Assembly: GCA_947625735.1 (NCBI GenBank)
Contig: CANQPL010000010.1
Location: 1 to 64,000, forward strand
Reading direction: 5' to 3'
DNA from: an uncultured Clostridia bacterium
Lineage (GTDB): Bacteria > Bacillota > Clostridia > Oscillospirales > Ruminococcaceae
DNA: 64,000 bases
Positions within the stretch are counted from its first letter, which is position 1, and every line of letters begins with the position of its first letter. Below are positions 34,698-42,568 of this stretch, piece after piece. The notes beneath the pieces were generated by a model, which was given only the letters and a program-made list of their open reading frames with translations, was not told where the DNA came from and made no database searches. Position numbers and translations under genes: made by a program.

Positions 34698-34726
34698 TTT
34701 ACTTTTATCTTTTAGAGTGCTAAAAT
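34698..34726 (+). promoter_or_regulatory. Promoter of yerC
   Basis: TTTACT (34698-34703), 17-base spacer, TAAAAT (34721-34726). Confidence 0.6.
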
Positions 34727-34773
34727 AGAGTATATGGATATGACACATTTTTCTGAAAGGAAGTCTGAACGCT

Positions 34774-35100
34774 ATGAACGATAATTGTACTGACGAAAAA
34801 AGCATGAATTACCTTTACGAAGCATTTCTCTGCCTTGAAACAAAGGAGGAATGCGCCGCTTTTCTTGACGACCTGTGTACCTCGCTGGAGCTTAAAAGCC
34901 TGTCTCAGAGAATGCAGGTTGCAAAAATGCTTTCCGAAAAGAAAATATACAATAACATTGTTGCAAGCACAGGCGCCAGCACCGCCACCATAAGCAGAGT
35001 AAACCGCACTCTCAACAGCAAGTACAGCGGACAGGGCTACAAAATAGTCTTTGAACGCCTTGCAGGAAAGGACGGCGGCAAAGAGGATATTAAACAATGA
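34774..35100 (+). CDS. yerC: YerC/YecD family TrpR-related DNA-binding protein
   Basis: A 108-aa helix-turn-helix protein. The family block is SLSQRMQVAKMLSEKKIYNNIVASTGASTATISRVNRTL, a TrpR-like reading head. YerC proteins are widespread in Firmicutes, with poorly known targets. It overlaps the following methyltransferase gene by four bases (ATGA). A plain AAGGAAG site precedes the ATG. Confidence 0.88.
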   Translation: MNDNCTDEKSMNYLYEAFLCLETKEECAAFLDDLCTSLELKSLSQRMQVAKMLSEKKIYNNIVASTGASTATISRVNRTLNSKYSGQGYKIVFERLAGKDGGKEDIKQ

Positions 35101-35861
35101 CAGGCTACAGGTCCTTTGCTTACTTTTACGACAGGCTCACAAAAAACATTGATTATAAAAAACGGGCGGAATATTACAGCAGTCTTGCAGAACGCTTCGG
35201 CGGGAAAAAAGGCATACTCTTGGACCTTGCCTGCGGTACGGGCAGCCTTTCCGAAGAATTTGCAAAAATGGGATATGACGTTATCGGCACGGATATTTCC
35301 GAGGAAATGCTCAGTATCGCTCTTGATAAAAAAATCGAAAGCGGTTTGCCTATACAGTACCTGCGGCAAAGCATGACGGAGCTTGATATGTTCGGCACTA
35401 TAGATGTGACTGTCTGTGCGCTGGACAGCCTTAATCATCTGCCCTCCCTTGCGGATATCCGCAAGACATTTGAGCGGGTATCCCTTTTCTGTGACCCTGA
35501 CGGGCTGTTCCTCTTTGATATGAACACTCCCTACAAGCATAAAAATATTCTGTCAGATAATACATTTGTCTATGATATGGAGGACATTTACTGCGTGTGG
35601 CAGAACAGCTTCCGGGAAAATTCCCCCGATGCAAGAGTGGATATTTCACTGGATATCTTTGAAAGCACGGATAATAACTGTTACCGCCGATACTATGACG
35701 AGCTTTCCGAAATAGCCTTTGACTGCGGTACAATTGAGGAGGCTCTCTCCCATGCGGGAATGGAAATTGCAGGTATTTTCCATGAGGACAGCTTTTGTCC
35801 GCCCCGCCCCGACAGTGAACGTCTTGTTTATGCTGCGAAAAAGAAAAAAGCTGTTCTCTGA
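35097..35861 (+). CDS. Class I SAM-dependent methyltransferase
   Basis: A 254-aa methyltransferase. The SAM-binding motif I is ILLDLACGTGSLSEEFAKMG (about 42-61), followed by VIGTDISEEMLSIA and VCALDSLNHLP. The FAYFYDRLTKNIDY start is typical of the UbiE/YqeM-like small-molecule methyltransferases of Firmicutes. The substrate cannot be read. It overlaps yerC, and hslO follows after a 107-base gap. Confidence 0.88.
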   Translation: MTGYRSFAYFYDRLTKNIDYKKRAEYYSSLAERFGGKKGILLDLACGTGSLSEEFAKMGYDVIGTDISEEMLSIALDKKIESGLPIQYLRQSMTELDMFGTIDVTVCALDSLNHLPSLADIRKTFERVSLFCDPDGLFLFDMNTPYKHKNILSDNTFVYDMEDIYCVWQNSFRENSPDARVDISLDIFESTDNNCYRRYYDELSEIAFDCGTIEEALSHAGMEIAGIFHEDSFCPPRPDSERLVYAAKKKKAVL

Positions 35862-35968
35862 AAACAGGACGGGGCATTCGGGCAGATGCATGAATAACTG
35901 TTAAACGGACGAGCAATCCCCGTAAATAAAATTTTTAAAGATAAGCAAAAATAAGGAGATCATTTTAA

Positions 35969-36847
35969 ATGGCAAAAATTATCAGAACCATATCCGAGGA
36001 CGCTTCTGTGACAGCAACTGCCATTGACGCTCTGGATATCGTTTCGGAAATAGAAAAAATACACAAAACCTCCGCTGTGGTAACTGCCGCTCTCGGCAGG
36101 CTCACCATTGCCGCCTCCCTTATGGGAATAGGGCTAAAAGGCAGGGAGGACACCCTTACCCTGCGCATGAACGGCGGAGGTCCTGCCGGCGGAATGACCG
36201 CTGTTGCCGACAGCTTCGGAAATGTAAAATCCTATGTGGTAAATCCCGTTGTGGAGATCCCTCTCAATTCAAAGGGAAAACCGGACGTAGCGGGTGCTGT
36301 GGGAAAAAACGGCACGCTTTCTGTGGTAAAGGACATGGGACTGAAGGATCCGTATGTGGGACAGATACCCATTGTCAGCGGTGAGGTGGCTGAGGATATC
36401 GCCTCCTACTTTGCAGTTTCCGAACAGGTACCCACAGTCTGCGGACTGGGAGTGCTTGTAAATCCCGATCTTACCGTAAAGGCGGCGGGGGGATATCTTA
36501 TACAGCTTCTGCCCTTTGCAGACGATAATGTGATAGATACCATTGAAAATAATATAAACACTCTCCCGTCAGTCACGCAGATGCTCTCATCGGGAATGAG
36601 TGCCGAGGACATGGCTATGAAGGTTCTGGAGGGACTAAAGCCGAATGTCCTTGATGACCTTGACGCCTTTTATAAATGCGATTGTTCAAGAGAGCGTGTG
36701 GAACGGGCAGTGATCTCAATAGGAAAGAGCGAGCTTGAAAAAATGGCTGAGGAGCAGGAGAAAACAGAGGTATGCTGTCATTTCTGCGGCAAAAAATATT
36801 TGTTTACTCCCGCTGAGATAAGAGGACTTCTTAAACAGGCTAAGTAA
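35969..36847 (+). CDS. hslO: Redox-regulated chaperone Hsp33
   Basis: A 292-aa chaperone switched on by oxidation. The C-terminal redox switch has the four zinc Cys in FYKCDCSRERVER (CxC) and VCCHFCGKKYLF (CxxC). N-terminal motifs include TAALGRLTIAASLMG and LRMNGGGPAGG. Length is normal. Ribosome binding site AAGGAG before the ATG. It is followed by ddl after 66 bases. Confidence 0.96.
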   Translation: MAKIIRTISEDASVTATAIDALDIVSEIEKIHKTSAVVTAALGRLTIAASLMGIGLKGREDTLTLRMNGGGPAGGMTAVADSFGNVKSYVVNPVVEIPLNSKGKPDVAGAVGKNGTLSVVKDMGLKDPYVGQIPIVSGEVAEDIASYFAVSEQVPTVCGLGVLVNPDLTVKAAGGYLIQLLPFADDNVIDTIENNINTLPSVTQMLSSGMSAEDMAMKVLEGLKPNVLDDLDAFYKCDCSRERVERAVISIGKSELEKMAEEQEKTEVCCHFCGKKYLFTPAEIRGLLKQAK

Positions 36848-36913
36848 TATTTTTCTTATCCTTTGAGTAAAATTATAACATACATTCCGTTTAACAGGAG
36901 GATAAATAAGACT

Positions 36914-37975
36914 ATGGCAAAAACAAGAGTAGCCGTCATTTTCGGGGGAATGTCCAATGAGCATGATATTTCCCTGCTGTCGGCATCAAATGTGATCAAA
37001 AATTTAGATAAGGAAAAGTACGAGATTATCCCTATCGGCATTACAAAAAAGGGGAGATGGTTTTTCTTCCCCGGGGACGTTTCCTGCATCAAGGACGGCA
37101 GATGGGAAACAGACCCTGACTGCACACCTGCTGCAATTCTGCCCGATCCCCTTTACAGAGGTATCATGAAGATACAGGACGGGTATATGACAAAGGTCAA
37201 GGTAGATGTGGTATTCCCCGTTCTTCACGGCAAATACGGCGAGGACGGCACGATACAGGGACTTCTTGATATGTCGGGTATCCCCTATGTGGGGTGCGGG
37301 TGCTTTTCCTCTGCTGCCTGCATGGACAAGGAGTATGCTCATAATGTGCTGGGTTATAACGGCATAAATATGGCAAGATACCGCACAATAAAGCAGTCAG
37401 AGCTGAGCAGCCTTGACAGGATATGCGAGGATATAGCCGCAGAACTGGGTTATCCCCTTTTTGTAAAGCCTGCTTGCAGCGGTTCTTCTGTGGGCGTTAA
37501 CAAGGCGGGGAACTTTGAGGATCTGAAAAATGCGGTAAAGCTGGCATTTACCCACGATAAAAAGGTGCTTGTGGAGGAGTATATACAGGGCAGAGAGCTT
37601 GAATGTGCCGTGCTGGGGACTGATTCGCCTTTTGCCTCTGATGTGGGCGAAATAATGTCCTGCAACGATTTCTACGATTATGATGCAAAATACATACTTG
37701 GAAACACAGGTCTTGCCATACCCGCTGAGATAAGCAAGGAGGCTTCACGGGAGATAAGGGAAACGGCTGTAAAGGCATTTACTGCTCTCGGGTGCTTCGG
37801 ACTTGCAAGAGTGGACTTTTTTCTTGACAAGACAGGCAAGGTCTACCTTAATGAGCTTAACACCATGCCGGGATTTACTTCTATCAGTATGTACCCGAAG
37901 CTTATGGAAAATCTCGGCATTCCCTACGGCGAGTTGCTTGACAGGCTTATAAAGCTTGCCTACGAAAGAGTCTGA
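36914..37975 (+). CDS. ddl: D-alanine--D-alanine ligase
   Basis: A 353-aa ATP-grasp ligase making the D-Ala-D-Ala end of peptidoglycan stem peptides. Motifs: VAVIFGGMSNEHDISLLSA, VDVVFPVLHGKYGEDGTIQG, PLFVKPACSGSSVGVNKA and FLDKTGKVYLNELNTMPGFT. The HGKYGEDG / DGTIQG start and YDYDAKYI fit D-Ala-D-Ala rather than D-Ala-D-Lac enzymes as far as I can judge. The ATG at 36914 follows GGAGG by about 12 bases; the frame is open upstream without a matching signal. Next to murI. Confidence 0.94.
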   Translation: MAKTRVAVIFGGMSNEHDISLLSASNVIKNLDKEKYEIIPIGITKKGRWFFFPGDVSCIKDGRWETDPDCTPAAILPDPLYRGIMKIQDGYMTKVKVDVVFPVLHGKYGEDGTIQGLLDMSGIPYVGCGCFSSAACMDKEYAHNVLGYNGINMARYRTIKQSELSSLDRICEDIAAELGYPLFVKPACSGSSVGVNKAGNFEDLKNAVKLAFTHDKKVLVEEYIQGRELECAVLGTDSPFASDVGEIMSCNDFYDYDAKYILGNTGLAIPAEISKEASREIRETAVKAFTALGCFGLARVDFFLDKTGKVYLNELNTMPGFTSISMYPKLMENLGIPYGELLDRLIKLAYERV

Positions 37976-37995
37976 GACGAAAGGAACGGTATATT

Positions 37996-38838
37996 ATGGC
38001 TGAACTTACCGTCGAGACAAGCGATAAGCCTATCGGCGTATTCGATTCGGGGCTTGGAGGGCTTACCTGTGTAATGGAGCTTATGCAGCTTATGCCCAAC
38101 GAAAATATAGTCTATTTCGGCGACACTGCACGCATACCTTACGGCACAAGAAGCAAAGAAACTATTACAGAGTATGCAAATCAGGATATAGGCTTTATTA
38201 AAAAGCATGATGTAAAGATGATAATTGCCGCCTGCGGTACTGTTTCCTCGGTGGTGGGAGGTGTTAAGGATCCTGCGGGAGAAGTCCCCTTTACCGGGGT
38301 GGTAATACCTGCTGTACAGACTGCCTGCGCTGCTGCACGAAACGGCAGGATAGGCGTTATCGGCACGGCAGCCACGATCCGCTCGGGCGCTTACGGCAGG
38401 GCAATAAGGGCTATCCGCTCTGATGCAGTGGTACTGGGAAATTCCTGTCCCCTGTTTGTTCCTATGGTTGAATCAGGGATCACCGACAAAAACGACCCTG
38501 TGGTGAAAAGCATGGTGGAAAGATACCTGTCGCCTATCAGGAATGAAAATGTTGACGTTCTGATACTGGGCTGCACTCATTATCCTCTGCTCCGTGATGC
38601 AATTGCTGATTTTATGGGGGAAGATGTAACCCTTATCTCCTCGGGAGCGGCGGCGGCAAAATATGCCATGAATCTGCTTGCAGGCAAAAATCTCCTCTCC
38701 TCAAGAAAGGAAAAGGGGTCAATTACATATTACACCTCTGACAGTGCGGAGCTTTTTGCTCAGAATGCTCAGTCATTTATCGGAAGAAGCTTCACAGGAG
38801 AGGTACGAAAGGTCACTATTGATGAGCTTTGCTCATAA
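37996..38838 (+). CDS. murI: Glutamate racemase
   Basis: A 280-aa enzyme making D-glutamate for peptidoglycan. Motifs: PIGVFDSGLGGLTCVMEL, YFGDTARIPYGTRS and the second catalytic Cys in VLILGCTHYPLL. The first catalytic Cys block, ACNT in most members, reads AACGTVSSV here: the Cys is kept and Asn is replaced by Gly. Same strand as ddl, 20 bases later, so the pair probably feeds cell-wall precursor synthesis together. Confidence 0.93.
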   Translation: MAELTVETSDKPIGVFDSGLGGLTCVMELMQLMPNENIVYFGDTARIPYGTRSKETITEYANQDIGFIKKHDVKMIIAACGTVSSVVGGVKDPAGEVPFTGVVIPAVQTACAAARNGRIGVIGTAATIRSGAYGRAIRAIRSDAVVLGNSCPLFVPMVESGITDKNDPVVKSMVERYLSPIRNENVDVLILGCTHYPLLRDAIADFMGEDVTLISSGAAAAKYAMNLLAGKNLLSSRKEKGSITYYTSDSAELFAQNAQSFIGRSFTGEVRKVTIDELCS

Positions 38839-38861
38839 TTTTTCAGGATAGAGGTACAAAT

Positions 38862-39302
38862 ATGGATCGCAAAAAAGCAAATATAACACTAAAGACTATT
38901 TCACATCCTGCAAACTGTCCTCCTGATGCCATAGAGCTTATGACGGAGGGCACTCTTTCAAGCACCGAAAAGGACGGCGTGGAATGCTGGGAGATCTCCT
39001 ATGACGACACTGAAGCTACAGGCTTGATAGGTTCTACAACTACTGTCCGCTGCTTCGGAGATGCCCTTGCCTCAATGGAACGTGACGGAGACGCTTCATC
39101 TCTGCTTATTATCGAAAAGGACAAAAAGCATCACTGTCATTACGGCACTCCGTTCGGCAGTATGATCATGGGCATCTACACCAATAAGATCGAAAACAAA
39201 ATGACAGAAAACGGAGGACGTATATATCTTAACTATACCATTGACATAGATTCCATGCTTGTCACCAGCAATGAGGTGATGCTGGAGGTCAAAATAGTAT
39301 AA
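38862..39302 (+). CDS. DUF1934 family beta-barrel protein (YwiB-like)
   Basis: A 146-aa protein of the DUF1934 (calycin-like beta barrel) family. KKHHCHYGTPFGSMIMGIYTNKI and ATGLIGSTTTVR are characteristic strands; the end NEVMLEVKIV is typical. The ATG at 38862 has GAGG seven bases upstream. It follows murI in a usual Clostridia order and ends at a terminator. No catalytic role is known to me. Confidence 0.85.
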   Translation: MDRKKANITLKTISHPANCPPDAIELMTEGTLSSTEKDGVECWEISYDDTEATGLIGSTTTVRCFGDALASMERDGDASSLLIIEKDKKHHCHYGTPFGSMIMGIYTNKIENKMTENGGRIYLNYTIDIDSMLVTSNEVMLEVKIV

Positions 39303-39307
39303 AAAAC

Positions 39308-39333
39308 GTCCGACAGACCTTTGCCTGTCGGAC
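39308..39333 (+). terminator. Terminator-like hairpin after DUF1934
   Basis: GTCCGACAG (39308-39316) / CTGTCGGAC (39325-39333) with an 8-base loop. The tail is weakly T-rich rightward; the A-run 39301-39306 gives a T-run in the opposite direction. Confidence 0.6.
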
Positions 39334-39364
39334 ATACTATATAAAACGGTGCTCGGTACCGAAT

Positions 39365-39413
39365 CGGCGGGTAATTCTGCGGATACCCGCTGCGCTTCGG
39401 ATACCGCCCGCCG
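39365..39413. repeat. GC-rich imperfect stem in a 250-bp gene-free stretch
   Basis: CGGCGGG (39365-39371) pairs with CCCGCCG (39407-39413); the loop has two CGGATACC direct repeats. The rest of 39334-39583 shows no gene. I could not align it convincingly to the dispersed repeat family. Confidence 0.45.
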
Positions 39414-39583
39414 CAATTTGCCCTTTTCACACCGCTTGGTATATTTTATGCGTGTTACGCTTTATCTGTTAATGACCCATACTGCGGCAGAATGCCCCTC
39501 TCTGCAAAAAAACGGGCTTGTCTTCTGCCCTGCTGCCCCCGTTTAAGGGGTAAAAAACGCCATAAAAAGGAATGAAAAATTTT

Positions 39584-40129
39584 ATGAGGCTTATGATCGC
39601 TTCCGATATCCACGGCTCTGCCCATTGGTGCAGAGCTTTACTTGACAGATATGAATCCGAACGTCCCGACAAGCTTATTCTCTTGGGGGATATCCTTTAT
39701 CACGGTCCCCGCAATCCCCTCCCTGACGGATATGACCCCGCCCGCACGGCAGAAATGCTCAACCTGATAAAGGACAACATTCTCTGCGTAAGGGGAAACT
39801 GCGATTCTGAGGTAGACGGAATGGTACTTCAATTTCCCGTCACTGCCGATTCCCTTCTTATTCTTCTCGGAAACCGCACCGCTCTGTGTACACACGGTCA
39901 CCTTTTTGATCCTGAAAATGCTGCGGGTGTCCGCTGCGGGGATATTCTTATAAGCGGTCACACTCATATTTATGGGGCTGAGGAAAAAAACGGGATAACT
40001 TATCTTAATCCCGGATCTGTTTCCATGCCGAAAAACGGCAATGTCCAAAGCTATGGCATACTTACGGAAAATTTCTTTGAAATACTTGATATGCAGGGCG
40101 GCATTCTCTGCAAATATTCTTTCGTATAA
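39584..40129 (+). CDS. YfcE/MJ0936-type metallophosphodiesterase
   Basis: A 181-aa calcineurin-like phosphoesterase. Metal ligands: MIASDIHGSAHW, LILLGDILYHG, CVRGNCDSEVD, CTHGHLFDP and ISGHTHIYGAEEKNG. The family hydrolyses phosphodiesters. I prefer the ATG at 39584 (start RLMIASDIHG): the in-frame ATG at 39572 leaves only one base after the AAAAGG. It ends five bases before the convergent relQ. Confidence 0.9.
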   Translation: MRLMIASDIHGSAHWCRALLDRYESERPDKLILLGDILYHGPRNPLPDGYDPARTAEMLNLIKDNILCVRGNCDSEVDGMVLQFPVTADSLLILLGNRTALCTHGHLFDPENAAGVRCGDILISGHTHIYGAEEKNGITYLNPGSVSMPKNGNVQSYGILTENFFEILDMQGGILCKYSFV

Positions 40130-40134
40130 GACTG

Positions 40135-40809
40135 CTATTTTTCTATCAGCTTTCTCAGCTCCTGCATACGATAGTCCGTCTCGTTTATAATATCAGCGCA
40201 CTTGCGAAGCTCTGCGGCAATGTATTCCTGATCGGAAACGTCCTTTTTATACTTTAGCTTATGGTCAAGACTTGCCCAGAAATCCATTGCAATTGTGCGC
40301 AGCTGCACCTCCGCCTTTACATACCGCTTTCCCGCAGAAAAAAACACGGGTATTTCTACAATAAGATGCAAACTTCTGTAACCGTTTTCCTTAGGATCAA
40401 GAATATAATCCTTTTTTCTGATAAGGGTAACATCGTCCTGAGAAGTAAATTGCTCCGCAATTTTGTAAATATCCTCGGGGAATGAGCAGATTACCCGTAT
40501 GCCCGCTATATCGTATATGCTGTTTTCGATACGTTCGATAGACCCGACAATATTTTCAGGATCAATGCTGATACCCTTTCTTTCCAGCTTTTCAAGTATG
40601 CTGCGGGGCGATTTTATCCTTGATTTTATGGATTCAATGGGATTGCGGTCATAATTGAGCTTGAATTCATCATTTAAGACCTGAAACTTTGTCTCCACCT
40701 CACGCAGAGCGCAGCCGTAATATGTCATAAGCTGAAAAAAAGGCTTGCTCCTGTCAAAAAGCGTTTCAAGATCTGCATTGCTGATATTTGAGATCATGTT
40801 GGTATTCAT
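40135..40809 (-). CDS. relQ: Small alarmone synthetase RelQ type (GTP pyrophosphokinase)
   Basis: A 224-aa single-domain (p)ppGpp synthetase. RelA/SpoT synthetase motifs: SIKSRIKSPRSILEKLERKG, IYDIAGIRVICSF, ENGYRSLHLIVEIPVFF and KAEVQLRTIAMDFWASLDHKLKYK. The absence of an HD hydrolase and the length fit RelQ. The ATG at 40809 has GGAGG seven bases upstream. A much longer open frame upstream only crosses the divergent asparaginase gene, so I reject it. Confidence 0.93.
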   Translation of the reverse strand: MNTNMISNISNADLETLFDRSKPFFQLMTYYGCALREVETKFQVLNDEFKLNYDRNPIESIKSRIKSPRSILEKLERKGISIDPENIVGSIERIENSIYDIAGIRVICSFPEDIYKIAEQFTSQDDVTLIRKKDYILDPKENGYRSLHLIVEIPVFFSAGKRYVKAEVQLRTIAMDFWASLDHKLKYKKDVSDQEYIAAELRKCADIINETDYRMQELRKLIEK

Positions 40810-40884
40810 TCTTTGTCCTCCGTTTATACAAGTGTAGTCTTTGACACTACTGCTTTGAATATATGAAAATAAGGAAGTATCACA

Positions 40885-41793
40885 ATGAAAAGTATCCTCT
40901 GGCTGCTTACAGGAGGCACATTCTCCTGCGAAAGCTCCGTAAACGGACTTTATCCCGCTGCTGATAATGCACAGGCGGGAAAAATGCTGAGCCGTATTTC
41001 CGCTGCCGCAAATGTCAGCCCTGCCCTGCTTATGAACATTGACAGCACCAACATGACTGCCCAACATATGCGCTGCATTGCAGAAGCCGCTGACAGTGGG
41101 ATAAAAAAGGGCTTTGACGGCATAGTCATTACTCACGGGACTGATACAATGGCGTATACCTCCGCTTTTCTTTGCCAAAGTCTTGAATCCCCGCCCATAC
41201 CCGTAATACTTACAGGCTCCCAGAAACCATTTTTTGCTGAATGCTCTGACGCCCCGAAAAATCTGGAAAATGCCCTTGCCGCCGCCTGTGATGAGCGGTT
41301 TCGCGGTGTGCATATCCTTTTCGGGGATAAGGTTTTGCGGGGGGACTCGGCGCATAAGGAATACTCCATGAGCGAAAACGCCTTTATTTCTCCTGACGGA
41401 TATGCCGCCGTAATAAAAAACGGCACTTTTATAAATGTTGACCCCCTGCCCGGAGGAAAATACGCATATCATCGGGATTTTTCCGAAATGGCGGCTGTAA
41501 TAAAGCTAAGTCCCCTGACACGTCCTGAGGATATAAGTCTTGCTGTTTCCTCGGGTATAAAAGGGGTCGTTCTTGAGGGGTACGGCTGCGGCGGTGTTCC
41601 TGAAAGACTTCTCCCCGAAATTAAAGCTGCTGCGGACAGGGGCGTGCTTTTTCTTCTTGTTTCACAGTGCTTTTATGAGGGCGTTGACACTCATATTTAT
41701 GAGGTGGGAGAAAAAGCCGCACGCTGCGGTATTATTCCGGGGGGAAAAATGACGGCGGAAGCCGCTCTTGCAAAGCTCATGTTTATGATATGA
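40885..41793 (+). CDS. L-asparaginase (type I/II fold)
   Basis: A 302-aa asparaginase converting asparagine to aspartate and ammonia. The two threonine active-site blocks are present: LWLLTGGTFSC (TGGT) and GIVITHGTDTMAYTSAFL (THGTDT). There is no signal peptide, so it is cytoplasmic. It is divergent from relQ across 75 bases; its stop is three bases from the stop of the leftward yesL-like gene. Confidence 0.93.
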   Translation: MKSILWLLTGGTFSCESSVNGLYPAADNAQAGKMLSRISAAANVSPALLMNIDSTNMTAQHMRCIAEAADSGIKKGFDGIVITHGTDTMAYTSAFLCQSLESPPIPVILTGSQKPFFAECSDAPKNLENALAAACDERFRGVHILFGDKVLRGDSAHKEYSMSENAFISPDGYAAVIKNGTFINVDPLPGGKYAYHRDFSEMAAVIKLSPLTRPEDISLAVSSGIKGVVLEGYGCGGVPERLLPEIKAAADRGVLFLLVSQCFYEGVDTHIYEVGEKAARCGIIPGGKMTAEAALAKLMFMI

Positions 41794-41796
41794 GAG

Positions 41797-42444
41797 CTAC
41801 TCCTTTTCTTCTCCGCCCTCGGGAACTGTCCCTGGTATTTTTTCAAGCTCTCTGAATATTTTAATTGCAAATGAACTTATTGTAAACATTATAAAGGCAG
41901 GTCCCATAAGCAGTCCCACAAACTGTGTTGTTGTGTTCCAGCTTATGACCAACACCTCAAATGCAACTATGACAACCAGAAAAAGCGAACGCAGAAAATA
42001 CCTCATGCTTATCTCAAAGGAATTTTTCAGGGTTGCAAAAACCGTATTTTCATAGCGGGCAAGCAGCGGATAAGCGTAGAGAAAGGAGAAAGTGAAAATA
42101 TACGCAGTCACAATTCCGATTATCAGAAATATCACATTATGCGCTGATGCCGCATTCATTATCTGAAAATCAAGATACACCGCCCAAAGACAAAGCAGAT
42201 TTAAAAATGTCATGGCGATCCCCTGCTTTAAATTGCTTCTGAGTGCCTTGAAAAATTCTTCATGGATCTTACCCTCTCTGTCCTCAGACATTCTGAGGGT
42301 TACACTGCTGACAGCTATGGTACACGCCCCAAGCGTTATTATGGGCAGAGAACAGACAAGCCAGAGCAGACTCAGCACAACAGTATCTGTCAGACGCTGC
42401 ATAAATTGATAGAACTTGCTCTCAGGACTGAAAAATGACGCCAT
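41797..42444 (-). CDS. YesL/DUF624 family membrane protein
   Basis: A 215-aa protein with about five membrane helices (LSLLWLVCSLPIITLGA; AMTFLNLLCLWAVYLDF; VIFLIIGIVTAYIFTFSFL; LFLVVIVAFEVLVISW; GLLMGPAFIMFTIS). The DUF624/YesL family is usually found with Lpl/Yes-type sugar ABC transporters, and a transporter lies directly upstream here. It has its own promoter, which overlaps the terminator of the transporter operon. Function is unknown; a role in transport is inferred from neighbours. Confidence 0.88.
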   Translation of the reverse strand: MASFFSPESKFYQFMQRLTDTVVLSLLWLVCSLPIITLGACTIAVSSVTLRMSEDREGKIHEEFFKALRSNLKQGIAMTFLNLLCLWAVYLDFQIMNAASAHNVIFLIIGIVTAYIFTFSFLYAYPLLARYENTVFATLKNSFEISMRYFLRSLFLVVIVAFEVLVISWNTTTQFVGLLMGPAFIMFTISSFAIKIFRELEKIPGTVPEGGEEKE

Positions 42445-42478
42445 GTCTTAAACCTCCCTTTTCTCTGTGGCTATGGAT

Positions 42479-42507
42479 ATTATACCATATTAACTTTAAA
42501 AAGTCAA
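42479..42507 (-). promoter_or_regulatory. Leftward promoter of the yesL-like gene
   Basis: Read leftward: TTGACT (42507-42502), 17-base spacer, TATAAT (42484-42479) with extended TGG. Confidence 0.85.
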
Positions 42508-42511
42508 CAGC

Positions 42512-42540
42512 AAAAAAAGCGGGTGCCGAAACACCCGCTT
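42512..42540 (-). terminator. Intrinsic terminator of the sugar-transporter operon
   Basis: Read leftward: AAGCGGGTG, 6-base loop, CACCCGCTT, then a T-run from A512-518. A perfect 9-bp stem. Confidence 0.9.
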
Positions 42541-42568
42541 CATATTTTTTATGTCTGAAAGTGTTATC

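Noticed and set aside
39334-39583. Another copy of the dispersed repeat
   Set aside because: It has some shared short words (GGCGGGTAATT) but no convincing alignment to the core.
40810-40884. Promoter in the relQ/asparaginase gap
   Set aside because: A TTGACA at 40841-40846 lacks a -10 at a proper distance, so I did not call it.
40810-41472. Long N-terminal extension of relQ
   Set aside because: The extra codons lie antisense to the asparaginase gene; the ATG at 40809 has a good site and matches the family length.
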